From Saccharophagus degradans 2-40 (lineage in GTDB: Bacteria > Pseudomonadota > Gammaproteobacteria > Pseudomonadales > Cellvibrionaceae), in NCBI RefSeq assembly GCF_000013665.1, contig NC_007912.1, positions 372,001-436,000 of the forward strand: 64,000 nucleotides of DNA, read 5' to 3'. The position numbers and the translations under genes are program-made. How positions within the stretch are numbered: position 1 is the stretch's first letter; the number at the start of each line of letters is the position of its first letter. This document shows, in pieces, positions 17,554-26,858 of the stretch. A model generated the notes under the pieces. That model saw only the letters and a program-made list of their open reading frames with translations. It did not search any database and was not told where the DNA came from.

Positions 17554-19263
17554 ATGTGCGCCTACCTTACCCGAGTTCCAATCATTGTAGTGTTATTAAG
17601 CCTGTGCGCATTTGCGCATAGCGATACAGCCAACTACTACGACTTAATCGCCAAACCCGAAGCTACAGAACAAGTTGCAAAAGCGAAACCTGGTTGTGAA
17701 TACAAAGACATAAACCTAAAAAAATATGGTCTGCAACCATTTCAAAACCCAGAAGTTATTAGCTCTAAAAACGGCGAATTAGTTACCACGCTAAGTGTTG
17801 AGTACGCCAACCACAACATAGGTGGCTGCGATACCCACTTGCGTACCTACAACGGCAAAATGGTGGGGCCAACTCTGCGTCTAAAACCTGGCGACACATT
17901 GCGCGTAAAGCTGCAAAATAACATGCCGCCGTGCGACCCCAAATATCCAGATCGCTGCGGTCACGGTAAAGATAATGTAATGAACACGCCTGGCAACTTT
18001 AATGTTACTAACCTGCATACCCACGGCTTTCATGTATCACCCGCTGGCAATAGCGATAACGTGCTTCTACAAATTAAACCCGGCGTAGAGTTCGACTACG
18101 AAATAAAAGTCCCGCCTAATCATCCTTCGGGTACATTTTGGTACCACGCTCATGTGCATGGCTCTACAGCGTTACAAGTGTCTAGCGGTATGGCTGGCGC
18201 GCTAATAGTAGAAGGTGGCCTAGATGACGCGCCGCGAATAAAAGATTTAGAAGAAAAGGTATTTGTGTTCCAGCAAGTGGCATACGACTGCAGTGGGGTA
18301 ATTGAAAGCTACGAAAGCGAATGTGCCGATGGCATAGGCGCATTTGGCCCCGGTGAGTGGGAGAAAATGAAGCGACAAATTTTAATTAATGGTGAAATTG
18401 CTCCAACCATTACTATGCGCCCAGGCGAAATACAGCGTTGGCGTTTTATTCACGCAGGTGTGCGTGAAACTATTATGGCGCGCGTGGAAGATACGCGTGG
18501 CTACGCGCAAGAGAAATTACATGAAATTGCTGTAGATGGTTTAGCAACAGGTCGCTTAGATAGCTGGGCGAAAGTAGAGCTACAGCCTGGCTACCGCAGT
18601 GATGTGCTATTTCGCGCACCCAAAAAAGCCGGTGAATACTGGTTGATGGATACCGAAACCGCTGCATCTTTATCTTTGCATGGCATTACCGAACCAGCTA
18701 AAAAGCTTGCTCGCATTGTGGTGACTGGCAACCCAGCAACAATGGATTTACCCAAGCCCGAAGAACTTGCTCAGTTAAAAGCCATGAAAGATTTTACCGC
18801 ACAAGAAATAGCCAAGCTGCCCGAAACCAAAGAGCCCATGATGTTTTACTTGGGTGACAGAAACGATATTCCCACTACACCCTGCGGCGAGTTTAAAAAA
18901 GGAAAAGGCAGCGACATTATATTTAGCGTAAACGGCAAGCCCTTTGGCGAAGCGCCGCCAAGAGAGCTTACCCTAAATACCGCAGAAAAGTGGACGCTAT
19001 GCACCCGTGGTTTGGCTTCTGGGCATCCCTTTCATATTCATGTTAACCCTTTTCAATTGGCCCGCCTCGGCCCAGATGGAAAATTGCAAAATGTATGGCG
19101 CGATACCTTACTTGTGCGCGATAGCCGCAACGAAGAAATATATACACGCTACGAAGATTACATAGGCGAGTTTGTGCTGCACTGTCACATTTTGGATCAC
19201 GAAGACCAAGGCATGATGGAGTTGGTAAAAATAAATTTAGAAGGTTCAAGCAACCACCACTAG
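17554..19263 (+). CDS. Secreted multicopper oxidase (laccase-like)
   Basis: A 569-residue cupredoxin-repeat enzyme with a signal peptide (VPIIVVLLSLCAFAHS). All four copper motifs are intact: HTHGFH (155-160), WYHAHVHG (His198, 200, 202), HPFHIH (491-496) and HCHILDHEDQGMME (543-556, with Cys544 for type 1 copper and Met554 as axial ligand). It should oxidise phenols, or metal ions, with four-electron reduction of oxygen to water, in the periplasm or outside. An earlier in-frame start exists at 17488, but AAGGA before the ATG at 17554 and the signal peptide favour the later one. It is the first gene of the oxidase operon; the tyrosinase starts 11 bases later. Confidence 0.93.
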   Translation: MCAYLTRVPIIVVLLSLCAFAHSDTANYYDLIAKPEATEQVAKAKPGCEYKDINLKKYGLQPFQNPEVISSKNGELVTTLSVEYANHNIGGCDTHLRTYNGKMVGPTLRLKPGDTLRVKLQNNMPPCDPKYPDRCGHGKDNVMNTPGNFNVTNLHTHGFHVSPAGNSDNVLLQIKPGVEFDYEIKVPPNHPSGTFWYHAHVHGSTALQVSSGMAGALIVEGGLDDAPRIKDLEEKVFVFQQVAYDCSGVIESYESECADGIGAFGPGEWEKMKRQILINGEIAPTITMRPGEIQRWRFIHAGVRETIMARVEDTRGYAQEKLHEIAVDGLATGRLDSWAKVELQPGYRSDVLFRAPKKAGEYWLMDTETAASLSLHGITEPAKKLARIVVTGNPATMDLPKPEELAQLKAMKDFTAQEIAKLPETKEPMMFYLGDRNDIPTTPCGEFKKGKGSDIIFSVNGKPFGEAPPRELTLNTAEKWTLCTRGLASGHPFHIHVNPFQLARLGPDGKLQNVWRDTLLVRDSRNEEIYTRYEDYIGEFVLHCHILDHEDQGMMELVKINLEGSSNHH

Positions 19264-19274
19264 GAGGGTGACCT

Positions 19275-21347
19275 GTGACTAGCGACGTTAAAAACAAGGC
19301 TAACGAAAGCCAGCAAAATCAATCGCGCTACCAGCAAGTAAAGCAAATTTTAGATAAAGCCTATGCTGCACAGGCTATCCCTAGCTATCAGGGTTTAGGC
19401 GCATTTTGGAATACGCTCACCTATAGCGATTTTATGCAATTTAAGTTATACGGCGAAAAGCTAATTGCAGATAAACCTCAAAAAAGTTGCTGCGGTGCCG
19501 AGCCAAAAACTACCCGCGCGCAGGCTTCGGGGCTTATTAAAGGCTTGCGCGGCGAGTTTCCGTTTAACGGCGAGCAATTTCCGGCCTTGCCTTGGGCTAC
19601 CAACGCGTTAACTGAAAGCGATATTCAATTTATAGAAAGTTGGATAAATGATGATTGCCCAGAACAAGATGGCGTACTGTTAGCGGAAGCCAGTAAAAAA
19701 GAGGCTACTGCAGTTGTCGACCCGCTAAATTTAGCGCCATCGCTTAGCAATAGTGGAAATATCAACGCCTTTAAACGCAGTAATAATGAACCTAAGCAGC
19801 GCAAAAATGCGGACCATCTCACCGATGAAGAAATATGTAAGCTGCGTGAAGCCTTCCGTTGGGCGCGCAGTTTAAATGCATGGCCAAGAGACAGGCGCAG
19901 CCTAAACTCCTGGGGTAAGTTGCACGGCGATGTGTGCGCGCACGGGTTCGAACAGTTTCTTACATGGCATCGTATGTTTTTGTACGATTTTGAAAAAAAC
20001 CTACAAGACTTCGACCCAGATGTAACCTTGCCCTTTTGGGATTGGACAAGCCCAGAGTACGATGAAAACAGAGATAAATCCAAACCCAGTAACGGCGGTA
20101 TTATTCCAAAAATATTTCGCTGCTTTATTACCGAGCAAGCCATTGCCGAATTGGTAGACGAATACCACCTACCCGAAAGTGTGGCGCAAAAGTTAAAAGC
20201 CGTGGTGGGGCGCGATTTTAACTCCGGAGTGGAGCTATTCGATGCAGCCAAAATAGAAGGTGAAGAGTACAAAAACAACGCCGCCATTATTGTTAAAAAA
20301 TTAGAAGACCTAAACCCACTTTGGTATAACGCCCGCTACCCCAATATGTTTTTTAAAACAGAAAGCGGTAACCCCAATGTATATATAAGAGATAAAGAAA
20401 CAAACAAACCAATCCCTGTGGATAATGGTTTGCGCGGCTTCCATCACCACTTTCCTACCAAGCAAGATGTGGATAATTTACTAGCGCTAGAATATTGGCG
20501 AGATTTTGCCGGCGGCCCCGCTTATAACCAAGCTTTTGGCTTAGTTGATATGGAACCACACAACACCATACATATTTGGGTTGGCGGGTTTAACCCAAAT
20601 TACGATGCTGAAAAAGCGCAAAACGATAACGCCAAAGACCTACTCGACACCAATATGCCCGGCGATATGCTCGATAACTTAACAGCCGGCTTCGACCCTA
20701 TATTTTGGCCGCACCACGTCAATATCGATCGCATTTTTACCATGTGGCAACAGCGTCACCCCAATCAAGTGCCCTACGGTATGGATGTTGCGTTGGTAGG
20801 TTTGGGCTACAACACCCGCGATGCGTTAAATGCAGAAGCATTGGGCTACGAATATGTGGATGCAGCGGCGTTTTACGTCGTAGATAAAACGCAACCCGCA
20901 GGCACAATAAACCTAAATGCAGAGCAAATAAATAAAACCGCGCTGGCAACCTGCAGGCGTGTTGAATTGCGCTTACATCAAATAAAACAACCTACAGAGT
21001 CTATGTATATTCACGCGTTTATTAACGAACCAAGCATAGAGTTAGATACACCGGTTGTAGATAACGATAAATTCGCCGGCTATGTAAGCCTGTGGGGCCA
21101 CGGCAGTTGTGTTGGTGGGCCGGGGCATTGCGCCGTGCCGGGTGATGCGGCCGACCCCTATGATTTGCGCGGGCCAAATCACAATGCCAAACGCAATATA
21201 TCCCTAGACATAACCAAAGCGTTGCGCGCAGCGGTTGCGCGCGGGGAACCAAACGCGCAAATATCACTGCGCGCACTTGATGCTTCGCTCACGCGTATCG
21301 CGCAGGAGCTAGATGTAGAAGCCGTTTCTATTAACTACGTTAACTAA
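19275..21347 (+). CDS. Tyrosinase / polyphenol oxidase with N-terminal extension
   Basis: A 690-residue type 3 copper protein starting with GTG behind AGGAGG. CuA ligands are His217, His223 and His232 (HGDVCAHGFEQF..WHRMF); Cys221 lies two residues before His223, which could allow a Cys-His thioether as in fungal and plant enzymes. CuB ligands are His429 and His433 (HNTIHIW) plus His480 or His481 (FWPHHVNIDR). The first 135 residues form an extra domain with a CC pair (near 72) and GEFPFNGEQFPALPW...WINDDCP. A C-terminal beta domain (about 560-690) may act as a lid. The enzyme oxidises phenols to quinones. No signal peptide is seen, so export is uncertain. Confidence 0.92.
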   Translation: MTSDVKNKANESQQNQSRYQQVKQILDKAYAAQAIPSYQGLGAFWNTLTYSDFMQFKLYGEKLIADKPQKSCCGAEPKTTRAQASGLIKGLRGEFPFNGEQFPALPWATNALTESDIQFIESWINDDCPEQDGVLLAEASKKEATAVVDPLNLAPSLSNSGNINAFKRSNNEPKQRKNADHLTDEEICKLREAFRWARSLNAWPRDRRSLNSWGKLHGDVCAHGFEQFLTWHRMFLYDFEKNLQDFDPDVTLPFWDWTSPEYDENRDKSKPSNGGIIPKIFRCFITEQAIAELVDEYHLPESVAQKLKAVVGRDFNSGVELFDAAKIEGEEYKNNAAIIVKKLEDLNPLWYNARYPNMFFKTESGNPNVYIRDKETNKPIPVDNGLRGFHHHFPTKQDVDNLLALEYWRDFAGGPAYNQAFGLVDMEPHNTIHIWVGGFNPNYDAEKAQNDNAKDLLDTNMPGDMLDNLTAGFDPIFWPHHVNIDRIFTMWQQRHPNQVPYGMDVALVGLGYNTRDALNAEALGYEYVDAAAFYVVDKTQPAGTINLNAEQINKTALATCRRVELRLHQIKQPTESMYIHAFINEPSIELDTPVVDNDKFAGYVSLWGHGSCVGGPGHCAVPGDAADPYDLRGPNHNAKRNISLDITKALRAAVARGEPNAQISLRALDASLTRIAQELDVEAVSINYVN

Positions 21348-21392
21348 CGGCCCAAATAGGATATTAACCCCGTGAACAAACCGGAGCGCAGC

Positions 21393-23696
21393 ATGACTTC
21401 TTCTACTTTAGCAACATTTAAAATACACCCAGCTATTGGCATTGCCCGCGTGGGCGAAAGCGAAACAGATTTTTACTTGGCGCCAGAATCGCAAGATGCG
21501 CTACCCATAAAATGCAACATCCAAGGCACCCCAGTGGATGCCAATGGTTACCCCGTGGCACCGGGCAATGCTTTTAGTGATCGTCAATTTAGAGACGATA
21601 TGGGCTATATAAAAAGGCAAGCAGCACGCTTTAAAATATACCAATACGACGACGAATACCCGCAGGGCAGACAAGTAAAAATTGGCGACCAAATTCAAGG
21701 GGTAACGGGCTACGGCAAGTTGCAAAAAATTGAGTGGTCGGTGTATCTCGCCAATAAAAAATCGAGCTGGTTCCAATTTGAGCAATTGCAAGGCGAGCAT
21801 GGTTACCCAGCCGATCACCCATTGCGCAACCCCGATATTACCGATGCAGAAACCCGCCAACGTTTAATTACCAACCCTGGGCCATATATTGTCGCCAGCA
21901 CTGGCGAAGCGACCGAACCAGTGCACTTTGCAAGAAACGCCAACCCCGATTTTACCCAAAACTTTCCGCCGGAAGATTTAGCCCCGTTTGCCATTAATTC
22001 CCTAGGGCGCGCAATGATAAACGATCACCAAGATTTTATTGTGCTAGGTGGTGCAGGTAAAAGTGGCAGCTTTAAAAAAGGTTTTGGCCACCCACAAATT
22101 AGCCACTATGCAAATAATGATGGCTGGTTTGATGATGTAGCAGATGGCCCTGTATCTGCCATACTGTATTACTTCGATGAAGTGAATGATGAAATACGCC
22201 AAATAGAAGTAAGCGACCCTGCTTGGGTTATTGTTGGGCCACCCGCATACGCGCCGCAAATACCCAACATGATTAACATGGACGACCTCATTTACGATTT
22301 ATCGGTAAGAGAGTTTGGTTATAACCCTTACCTTTATGGCCCAGATAAATTCGATAACCCAGAGCCTGTAGACTGCGAAGACGATGCCGCGCTATTGCGT
22401 TGGCGCCAAGCTAGAAAAAAGTTTAACCCCCATTACCTGCCTTATTTTGAGAAAGAGATTCAATCTATATTAATTCGCCCGTTTATGTACCAGTGGGTAA
22501 CGGATTTTCTACAAATATCTAACGATGCGCACGGCATACATAAGCGCGCCGATTTCGATCTTTCCAAAATATCCAAACCACCTAAATGGGTAAACATTTC
22601 GCAAACTAAAAAAGCGATTGCACAGCTTAAAGTAGCGCTAAGCAGTAACGAGGCGCGAACAACCACACAAAACAGCGATGAGCTAGCCCAGCAGGAGGAG
22701 TACTTAGCGGAGCTAGTAGATGCGCAACGCACAGGTAAGCACCCAACAAAACAAGAAAACGGCGACGATTTTATTTTCTACGACCCCTATAAAGACAACC
22801 GCCTATTTATATACGAAAGCCTAAGGCAAAATGGCGAAGAAAATATTCTGCGCAATCACCGGTCAGACCCCAACAGTTTGATTTACGGCCGCAGCCTAAT
22901 GCCTGCACTAAGCGGCGATAACCCAATAAGCAATGTATTGCCGCGCAAGTTTTTACGCCTTACCGATACGCAATTGTTTTTACTGCACCAGTGGGCCTTG
23001 GGCAGGTTTATTAACGAAAGCGAAGAGAAAATAGACGCAAACGCATTGCAGCGGCCACTTACCCCGCAAGGCGAAGGGGTAGATTTAGATCGCGGCGTGC
23101 TTACCAATTTAACTGGTGGTGCATTCTGCCCCGGTGCCGAAGCGGGCTGGATAATGCGAAACCCCGGCATCTATACAAAACCATACCGCATTTTTGGTAA
23201 CCGCGAATATTTCCCTATAGGCACGGGCAGGCTTTCTGGGCGGGCACCGTTTCAACCGCCCGCGCTTACCTTAGCGGGGGATATTTCTAACGGCTTAGAG
23301 CCAGGCGACATTACTAAGTTTTCTGCGTTGCCGTGGCAGGCAGACTTTAACGAATGCTCTACCCAAAATATTAATGTGAGCTATTCTTCGTGGAATGTAA
23401 CCTATAACAACAGCACCAACGCCACCACCAGTAAAAATGATGAGATAAGTGAAACCCTATGGTGGCCGGCTTATAGGCCAATGCAAGTGTATACACTAGA
23501 TGCCAGCAACAATAAAAAGCAAGTGGATTGGGCGCGAGGCATTCCGCAAACCAACGCTGGCGATTTAAAAATGGTAAGCGCTTGGCGCGATTTAGGTTTT
23601 GTGCTTGGTACTGTGCCTAAAGAAGGCGACAAGCCCTACAACCTTTCTTACTACGAAGTAGAGCGCAAGGTGTTATCTGACGATGCCAACGATTAA
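21393..23696 (+). CDS. LodA/GoxA-like CTQ-dependent amine oxidase
   Basis: A 767-residue protein beginning FKIHPAIGIARVGESE, the hallmark start of the LodA family. These enzymes build a cysteine tryptophylquinone cofactor from their own side chains and oxidise amino acids such as lysine or glycine, releasing ammonia and hydrogen peroxide. The likely cofactor Cys is in GGAFCPGAE (Cys579) and the likely Trp in ETLWWPAYRP (Trp690/691). The start is the ATG at 21393 with GGAG upstream; a GTG at 21372 is possible. The LodB-like gene follows after 6 bases. Which amino acid it uses cannot be told from sequence. Confidence 0.9.
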   Translation: MTSSTLATFKIHPAIGIARVGESETDFYLAPESQDALPIKCNIQGTPVDANGYPVAPGNAFSDRQFRDDMGYIKRQAARFKIYQYDDEYPQGRQVKIGDQIQGVTGYGKLQKIEWSVYLANKKSSWFQFEQLQGEHGYPADHPLRNPDITDAETRQRLITNPGPYIVASTGEATEPVHFARNANPDFTQNFPPEDLAPFAINSLGRAMINDHQDFIVLGGAGKSGSFKKGFGHPQISHYANNDGWFDDVADGPVSAILYYFDEVNDEIRQIEVSDPAWVIVGPPAYAPQIPNMINMDDLIYDLSVREFGYNPYLYGPDKFDNPEPVDCEDDAALLRWRQARKKFNPHYLPYFEKEIQSILIRPFMYQWVTDFLQISNDAHGIHKRADFDLSKISKPPKWVNISQTKKAIAQLKVALSSNEARTTTQNSDELAQQEEYLAELVDAQRTGKHPTKQENGDDFIFYDPYKDNRLFIYESLRQNGEENILRNHRSDPNSLIYGRSLMPALSGDNPISNVLPRKFLRLTDTQLFLLHQWALGRFINESEEKIDANALQRPLTPQGEGVDLDRGVLTNLTGGAFCPGAEAGWIMRNPGIYTKPYRIFGNREYFPIGTGRLSGRAPFQPPALTLAGDISNGLEPGDITKFSALPWQADFNECSTQNINVSYSSWNVTYNNSTNATTSKNDEISETLWWPAYRPMQVYTLDASNNKKQVDWARGIPQTNAGDLKMVSAWRDLGFVLGTVPKEGDKPYNLSYYEVERKVLSDDAND

Positions 23697-23702
23697 TACC
23701 TA

Positions 23703-25151
23703 ATGCAAGCTGCACCAAAGGCAAACTACGACGTGTGTGTAATTGGCGGTGGCCCAGCGGGTTTGGCCACCGCTTTACAATTGCGCGCAGCGAATAGCCA
23801 TATAAGCATAGTGGTAATGGAGGCCAGCAATTACTCACAGCCTAGGGTGGGTGAATCTATCGCACCGGGTTTAGAAAGTGTTTTGCAAGCTATTGGCGCA
23901 GAACATTTACTCTGCGAGCACAAACATTTACCCAGTGCTGGTGTGTCGAGTTGTTGGGGTTCTAGCCAAGAACACACCAACGACTTTCTGTTGTTTCCGC
24001 GGGGTAGGGGCTGGCACCTTAATCGCAGCGTATTCGATAAAGATCTAGCCACACTGGCAAGTGAGCGCGGTATACACGTTTGTACGGGGTATCGCTTTAA
24101 ACAAAGTAAATATGTGCAATTAAACTGGCAGCTTAGCTTTACTTGTGAGCAAGCTAAGGCAAACAATACAACAAACAGCGAAGTGTCTATCAGCTGTGCA
24201 TTTATTGTAGATGCCAGCGGGCGCACAGCAAAGTTTGCCAAGCTGCAGGGCAGTAAGCCAATACAATTAGATTCTTTAATTTGCATCTATAGCTATATAA
24301 ACCGTAACCATTTAGACAAACCCTTTGCAGAAATTAACCCCTTTGCAGATGGTTGGAGTTACAGCGCACCACTACCAAACAATAAAAAAATCGTCGCGCT
24401 AATGACCGATAGCGACATAGCAAGCGCCAAGCACTACAAACAAATTACTGTTTGGCAAAATACCCTATGCAATGTTGCAAATATTTCGCAGCACGCTTTA
24501 TTGCCTAAGCAGCCATTAAACGTATGGCCAGCTTACTCGGTAGTTAACCCGCAAATAACGGGTAGCCATTGGTTAGCAGTGGGGGATGCCGCAATGTGTT
24601 ACGACCCACTCTCTTCGCAGGGTATAACCAAAAGCCTTGTACAGGGCATTTATGCGGGCCACGCGTTAAGCGACTGGTTTGCCAGTAGTACAAACGAAAG
24701 TAAGCAGCAGGCCTTACGCACCTATGCCAATAGTTGCTCGAGCGGTTTTCAAAATTACTATGCCAAGTGGTGTGAATACTACAAGCTCGAAAACCGATGG
24801 CAAAGTGCCACGTTTTGGCGTCGCAGAATATTCAACCTAGCAGACCTTAACCCCAACCACTATTTAACGGTAAATACACACTTAAAAAATAAACACTGGC
24901 CGCATTTAACAAACTGGCAACAAACTGCCGTGTGTGAAACAGTGGATGCTGCACCAGACAAACCCCTATGGCACATAGTGAACCGTTTAAAAGAGCAATG
25001 GCAGAAGCCCGGCGCCTTAAAGCTGCCAGACGAATATATTATTAATGTATTGTTAGCACTAACCCGCGAAGGCTTTTTAGAGGTAAACGTAGAGAAAAGA
25101 GTGCAGCCAAACGTTTTACAAAAGGTGAGGCAGCGTTATGCACATAATTAA
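23703..25151 (+). CDS. LodB-like FAD-dependent oxidoreductase (cofactor maturation)
   Basis: A 482-residue flavoprotein of the tryptophan-halogenase/geranylgeranyl-reductase-like group. It has the dinucleotide fold CVIGGGPAGLATALQL, PRVGESIAPG near 42, a VDASGRTAKFAKL motif near 170 and the GDAAMCYDPLSSQGITKSL flavin motif near 295. In Marinomonas, LodB is needed to form the quinone cofactor of LodA. The tight coupling here (6 bases after the LodA-like gene) supports the same role. The next gene overlaps its end by 14 bases. Confidence 0.88.
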   Translation: MQAAPKANYDVCVIGGGPAGLATALQLRAANSHISIVVMEASNYSQPRVGESIAPGLESVLQAIGAEHLLCEHKHLPSAGVSSCWGSSQEHTNDFLLFPRGRGWHLNRSVFDKDLATLASERGIHVCTGYRFKQSKYVQLNWQLSFTCEQAKANNTTNSEVSISCAFIVDASGRTAKFAKLQGSKPIQLDSLICIYSYINRNHLDKPFAEINPFADGWSYSAPLPNNKKIVALMTDSDIASAKHYKQITVWQNTLCNVANISQHALLPKQPLNVWPAYSVVNPQITGSHWLAVGDAAMCYDPLSSQGITKSLVQGIYAGHALSDWFASSTNESKQQALRTYANSCSSGFQNYYAKWCEYYKLENRWQSATFWRRRIFNLADLNPNHYLTVNTHLKNKHWPHLTNWQQTAVCETVDAAPDKPLWHIVNRLKEQWQKPGALKLPDEYIINVLLALTREGFLEVNVEKRVQPNVLQKVRQRYAHN

Positions 25152-25782
25152 ACTACAAGCCAAATTAAGCGGCTGGCTAATAGTGTTACCTCTATGCGCA
25201 CAATGGCTAATTATGTTGTTACAGGGTGAAGTATTGATGCATCACGCAAGCCTGTTTTGCGGTGCGCTAATGTTGCTTTTACTTGCTGTAATGCATCGTT
25301 TTTATAATAGCGAAAATGTGTGTGCCGTTGTTGTTTGTATTACCTACGGTGGCTTAGGTATGTTGCTGGGCCAATATATAGATGCGCTGCTAATGGTCGA
25401 TGTTATGATGGATTCAATGGCGCATCACGGCCATCATGATTTTCACCTTAATAACACGGTGCCAACTGCCGCATTTACACACAATCACGCATCGCTGTTT
25501 AATCTTGCCACGCTGTTAATGGTGGCGGGTTGTTATATTCCTTGCTTAGTAAAAAAATACCTTAATGCACCACAAGCTAATCTAATTAGCATAATATTGT
25601 CGCACCTTTATATTATTCCGCCAATGTTAATAGCGCATAGCTTGCTAGTGCCACATGCCAGCGCTTCTCCTTTACAGGCTTATAGTTATAGCCTACTGAC
25701 TATGACAATAGGCTTAATCGCGGGTATGGGCCTAGTGAGTATGGTTAAGGGCGCAGCTCAACGAGGGTTAATTCAAAATTAA
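25138..25782 (+). CDS. His/Met-rich multi-pass membrane protein of the oxidase operon
   Basis: A 214-residue protein with about six membrane segments, starting inside the 3' end of the LodB-like gene. A loop near residues 83-118 is rich in His and Met (MVDVMMDSMAHHGHHDFH, then HNH), a composition common in copper-handling proteins. I do not recognise the family. Two copper oxidases are encoded in the same operon, so copper delivery or sensing is a reasonable guess, not an observation. Confidence 0.7.
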   Translation: MHIIKLQAKLSGWLIVLPLCAQWLIMLLQGEVLMHHASLFCGALMLLLLAVMHRFYNSENVCAVVVCITYGGLGMLLGQYIDALLMVDVMMDSMAHHGHHDFHLNNTVPTAAFTHNHASLFNLATLLMVAGCYIPCLVKKYLNAPQANLISIILSHLYIIPPMLIAHSLLVPHASASPLQAYSYSLLTMTIGLIAGMGLVSMVKGAAQRGLIQN

Positions 25783-25815
25783 TTTACTAGTTTGTAGATA
25801 AACAAGGAGCAAAGT

Positions 25816-26502
25816 ATGGAAACTAGCACAGTGTACAATATTGTTATTCCCATATACGAAGGTGTAGATTTGCTGGATGTAACCGTGCCCTACGAAGTAT
25901 TTAACTGGGTGCAAACACGCGATAAAACGCCAGCAACTAAGGTGTACCTAGTGGGGCAGAGTGGTGCTGCTGTTAAAACACGCGATGGTTTTACTATTAT
26001 CCCAGAGTGCTCGTTCGAGCAGTTCGAAAATGCAGGTATTACTTGTAATTTGATCTGGGTGCCTGGTGGCGACCCTGCAAATCTTGAAGCGCAAATGAAA
26101 AACGCCTGCTATACCAATTTTATAATCGGCTTAAGTAAAAATGCCGACTATGTAACATCTGTATGCGAAGGCGCATTACTGCTTGCCAATGCTGGCTTGC
26201 TTACGCATTACAAAGCCACAACCCACTGGGCTTTTATTCCCTGCCTTAAATCTTACCCGGGTATATATGTTCAAGAAAATGTGCGCTTTGTTGTGGATGG
26301 TAATAGGGTAACGGGTGGTGGGGTTTCGTCTGGCTTGGATGAATGCTTCGAACTAATTATTCTAATATTTGGTCAAGAGGCTGCTGAGGCAGTACAAAAA
26401 ACTATTCAATACTACCCAGACCCGCCGCTTAAAGGTAAGGTGCCAGAAGCCAGTGCTTGCCCTAGCGAAGGTTTATTGCATGGTGGTTTGTGTTCTGGTT
26501 AA
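25816..26502 (+). CDS. DJ-1/PfpI family protein, isonitrile hydratase-like
   Basis: A 228-residue protein of the class I glutamine amidotransferase-like fold. The nucleophile-elbow Cys117 lies in TSVCEGALLLANAGLL and the conserved acidic residue in IPIYEGVDLLD (Glu15). THWAFIPCL, the TGGGVSSGLDECFELI segment and the ending YYPDPP resemble isonitrile hydratase (InhA) relatives. AAGGAG precedes the ATG. It follows the membrane protein by 33 bases, so it is probably the last gene of the oxidase operon. Roles could be hydration of a reactive compound or detoxification of carbonyls; substrate unknown. Confidence 0.82.
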   Translation: METSTVYNIVIPIYEGVDLLDVTVPYEVFNWVQTRDKTPATKVYLVGQSGAAVKTRDGFTIIPECSFEQFENAGITCNLIWVPGGDPANLEAQMKNACYTNFIIGLSKNADYVTSVCEGALLLANAGLLTHYKATTHWAFIPCLKSYPGIYVQENVRFVVDGNRVTGGGVSSGLDECFELIILIFGQEAAEAVQKTIQYYPDPPLKGKVPEASACPSEGLLHGGLCSG

Positions 26503-26520
26503 GGGAGTTAAAAATAGACA

Positions 26521-26550
26521 ATTAAACGCAGTAATTATACTGCGTTTAAT
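26521..26550. terminator. Perfect 13-bp inverted repeat after the DJ-1 gene
   Basis: Arms attaaacgcagta (26521-26533) and tactgcgtttaat (26538-26550) with a four-base loop. It lies between the convergent ends of the oxidase operon and a small minus-strand gene. No long T-run follows, so it may be a weak bidirectional terminator or a protein site. Confidence 0.5.
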
Positions 26551-26573
26551 AATGAGTATGTGGCGCGCTACGG

Positions 26574-26858
26574 TTATAGCTGTGGGCGCCTAAATGGAAT
26601 GATGTTATCGCCCCTATACTGTGGTTCTATCTCTATTTCTTCATCGTGCATAGTTAAGTACATGTCTTTAACTATTTGTTTAATATCTTGCTTATGCCCA
26701 CGTTGCTGAATATTTGCGGCTAAATCGGAAAGGGCGCGATTATACACCTCGGCTTCTAAGTCTAAGCAAAAGCGAACAAAGTTATCTGCGGGGTATTCAG
26801 ATAACAACGCTTCGCGCAGATTCTTGCTCCAAGCCTCTATGGTTTCGTACTTATTCAT
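26574..26858 (-). CDS. Small hypothetical protein
   Basis: A 94-residue soluble, acidic, mostly helical protein (MNKYETIEAWSKNLREALL ... IIPFRRPQL). AAGGAAC lies at a suitable distance before the ATG. No known domain is recognised. It stands alone, converging with the oxidase operon. Confidence 0.55.
   Translation of the reverse strand: MNKYETIEAWSKNLREALLSEYPADNFVRFCLDLEAEVYNRALSDLAANIQQRGHKQDIKQIVKDMYLTMHDEEIEIEPQYRGDNIIPFRRPQL

Noticed and set aside
17334..17621. 95-codon frame upstream of the multicopper oxidase
   Set aside because: No family features, runs out of frame into the oxidase gene and lacks a convincing ribosome binding site.
19625..20287. 220-codon minus-strand frame inside the tyrosinase gene
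   Set aside because: Antisense shadow; the plus-strand tyrosinase has intact copper motifs across this stretch.
23831..24286. 151-codon minus-strand frame inside the LodB-like gene
   Set aside because: Antisense shadow of a gene with clear flavoprotein motifs.
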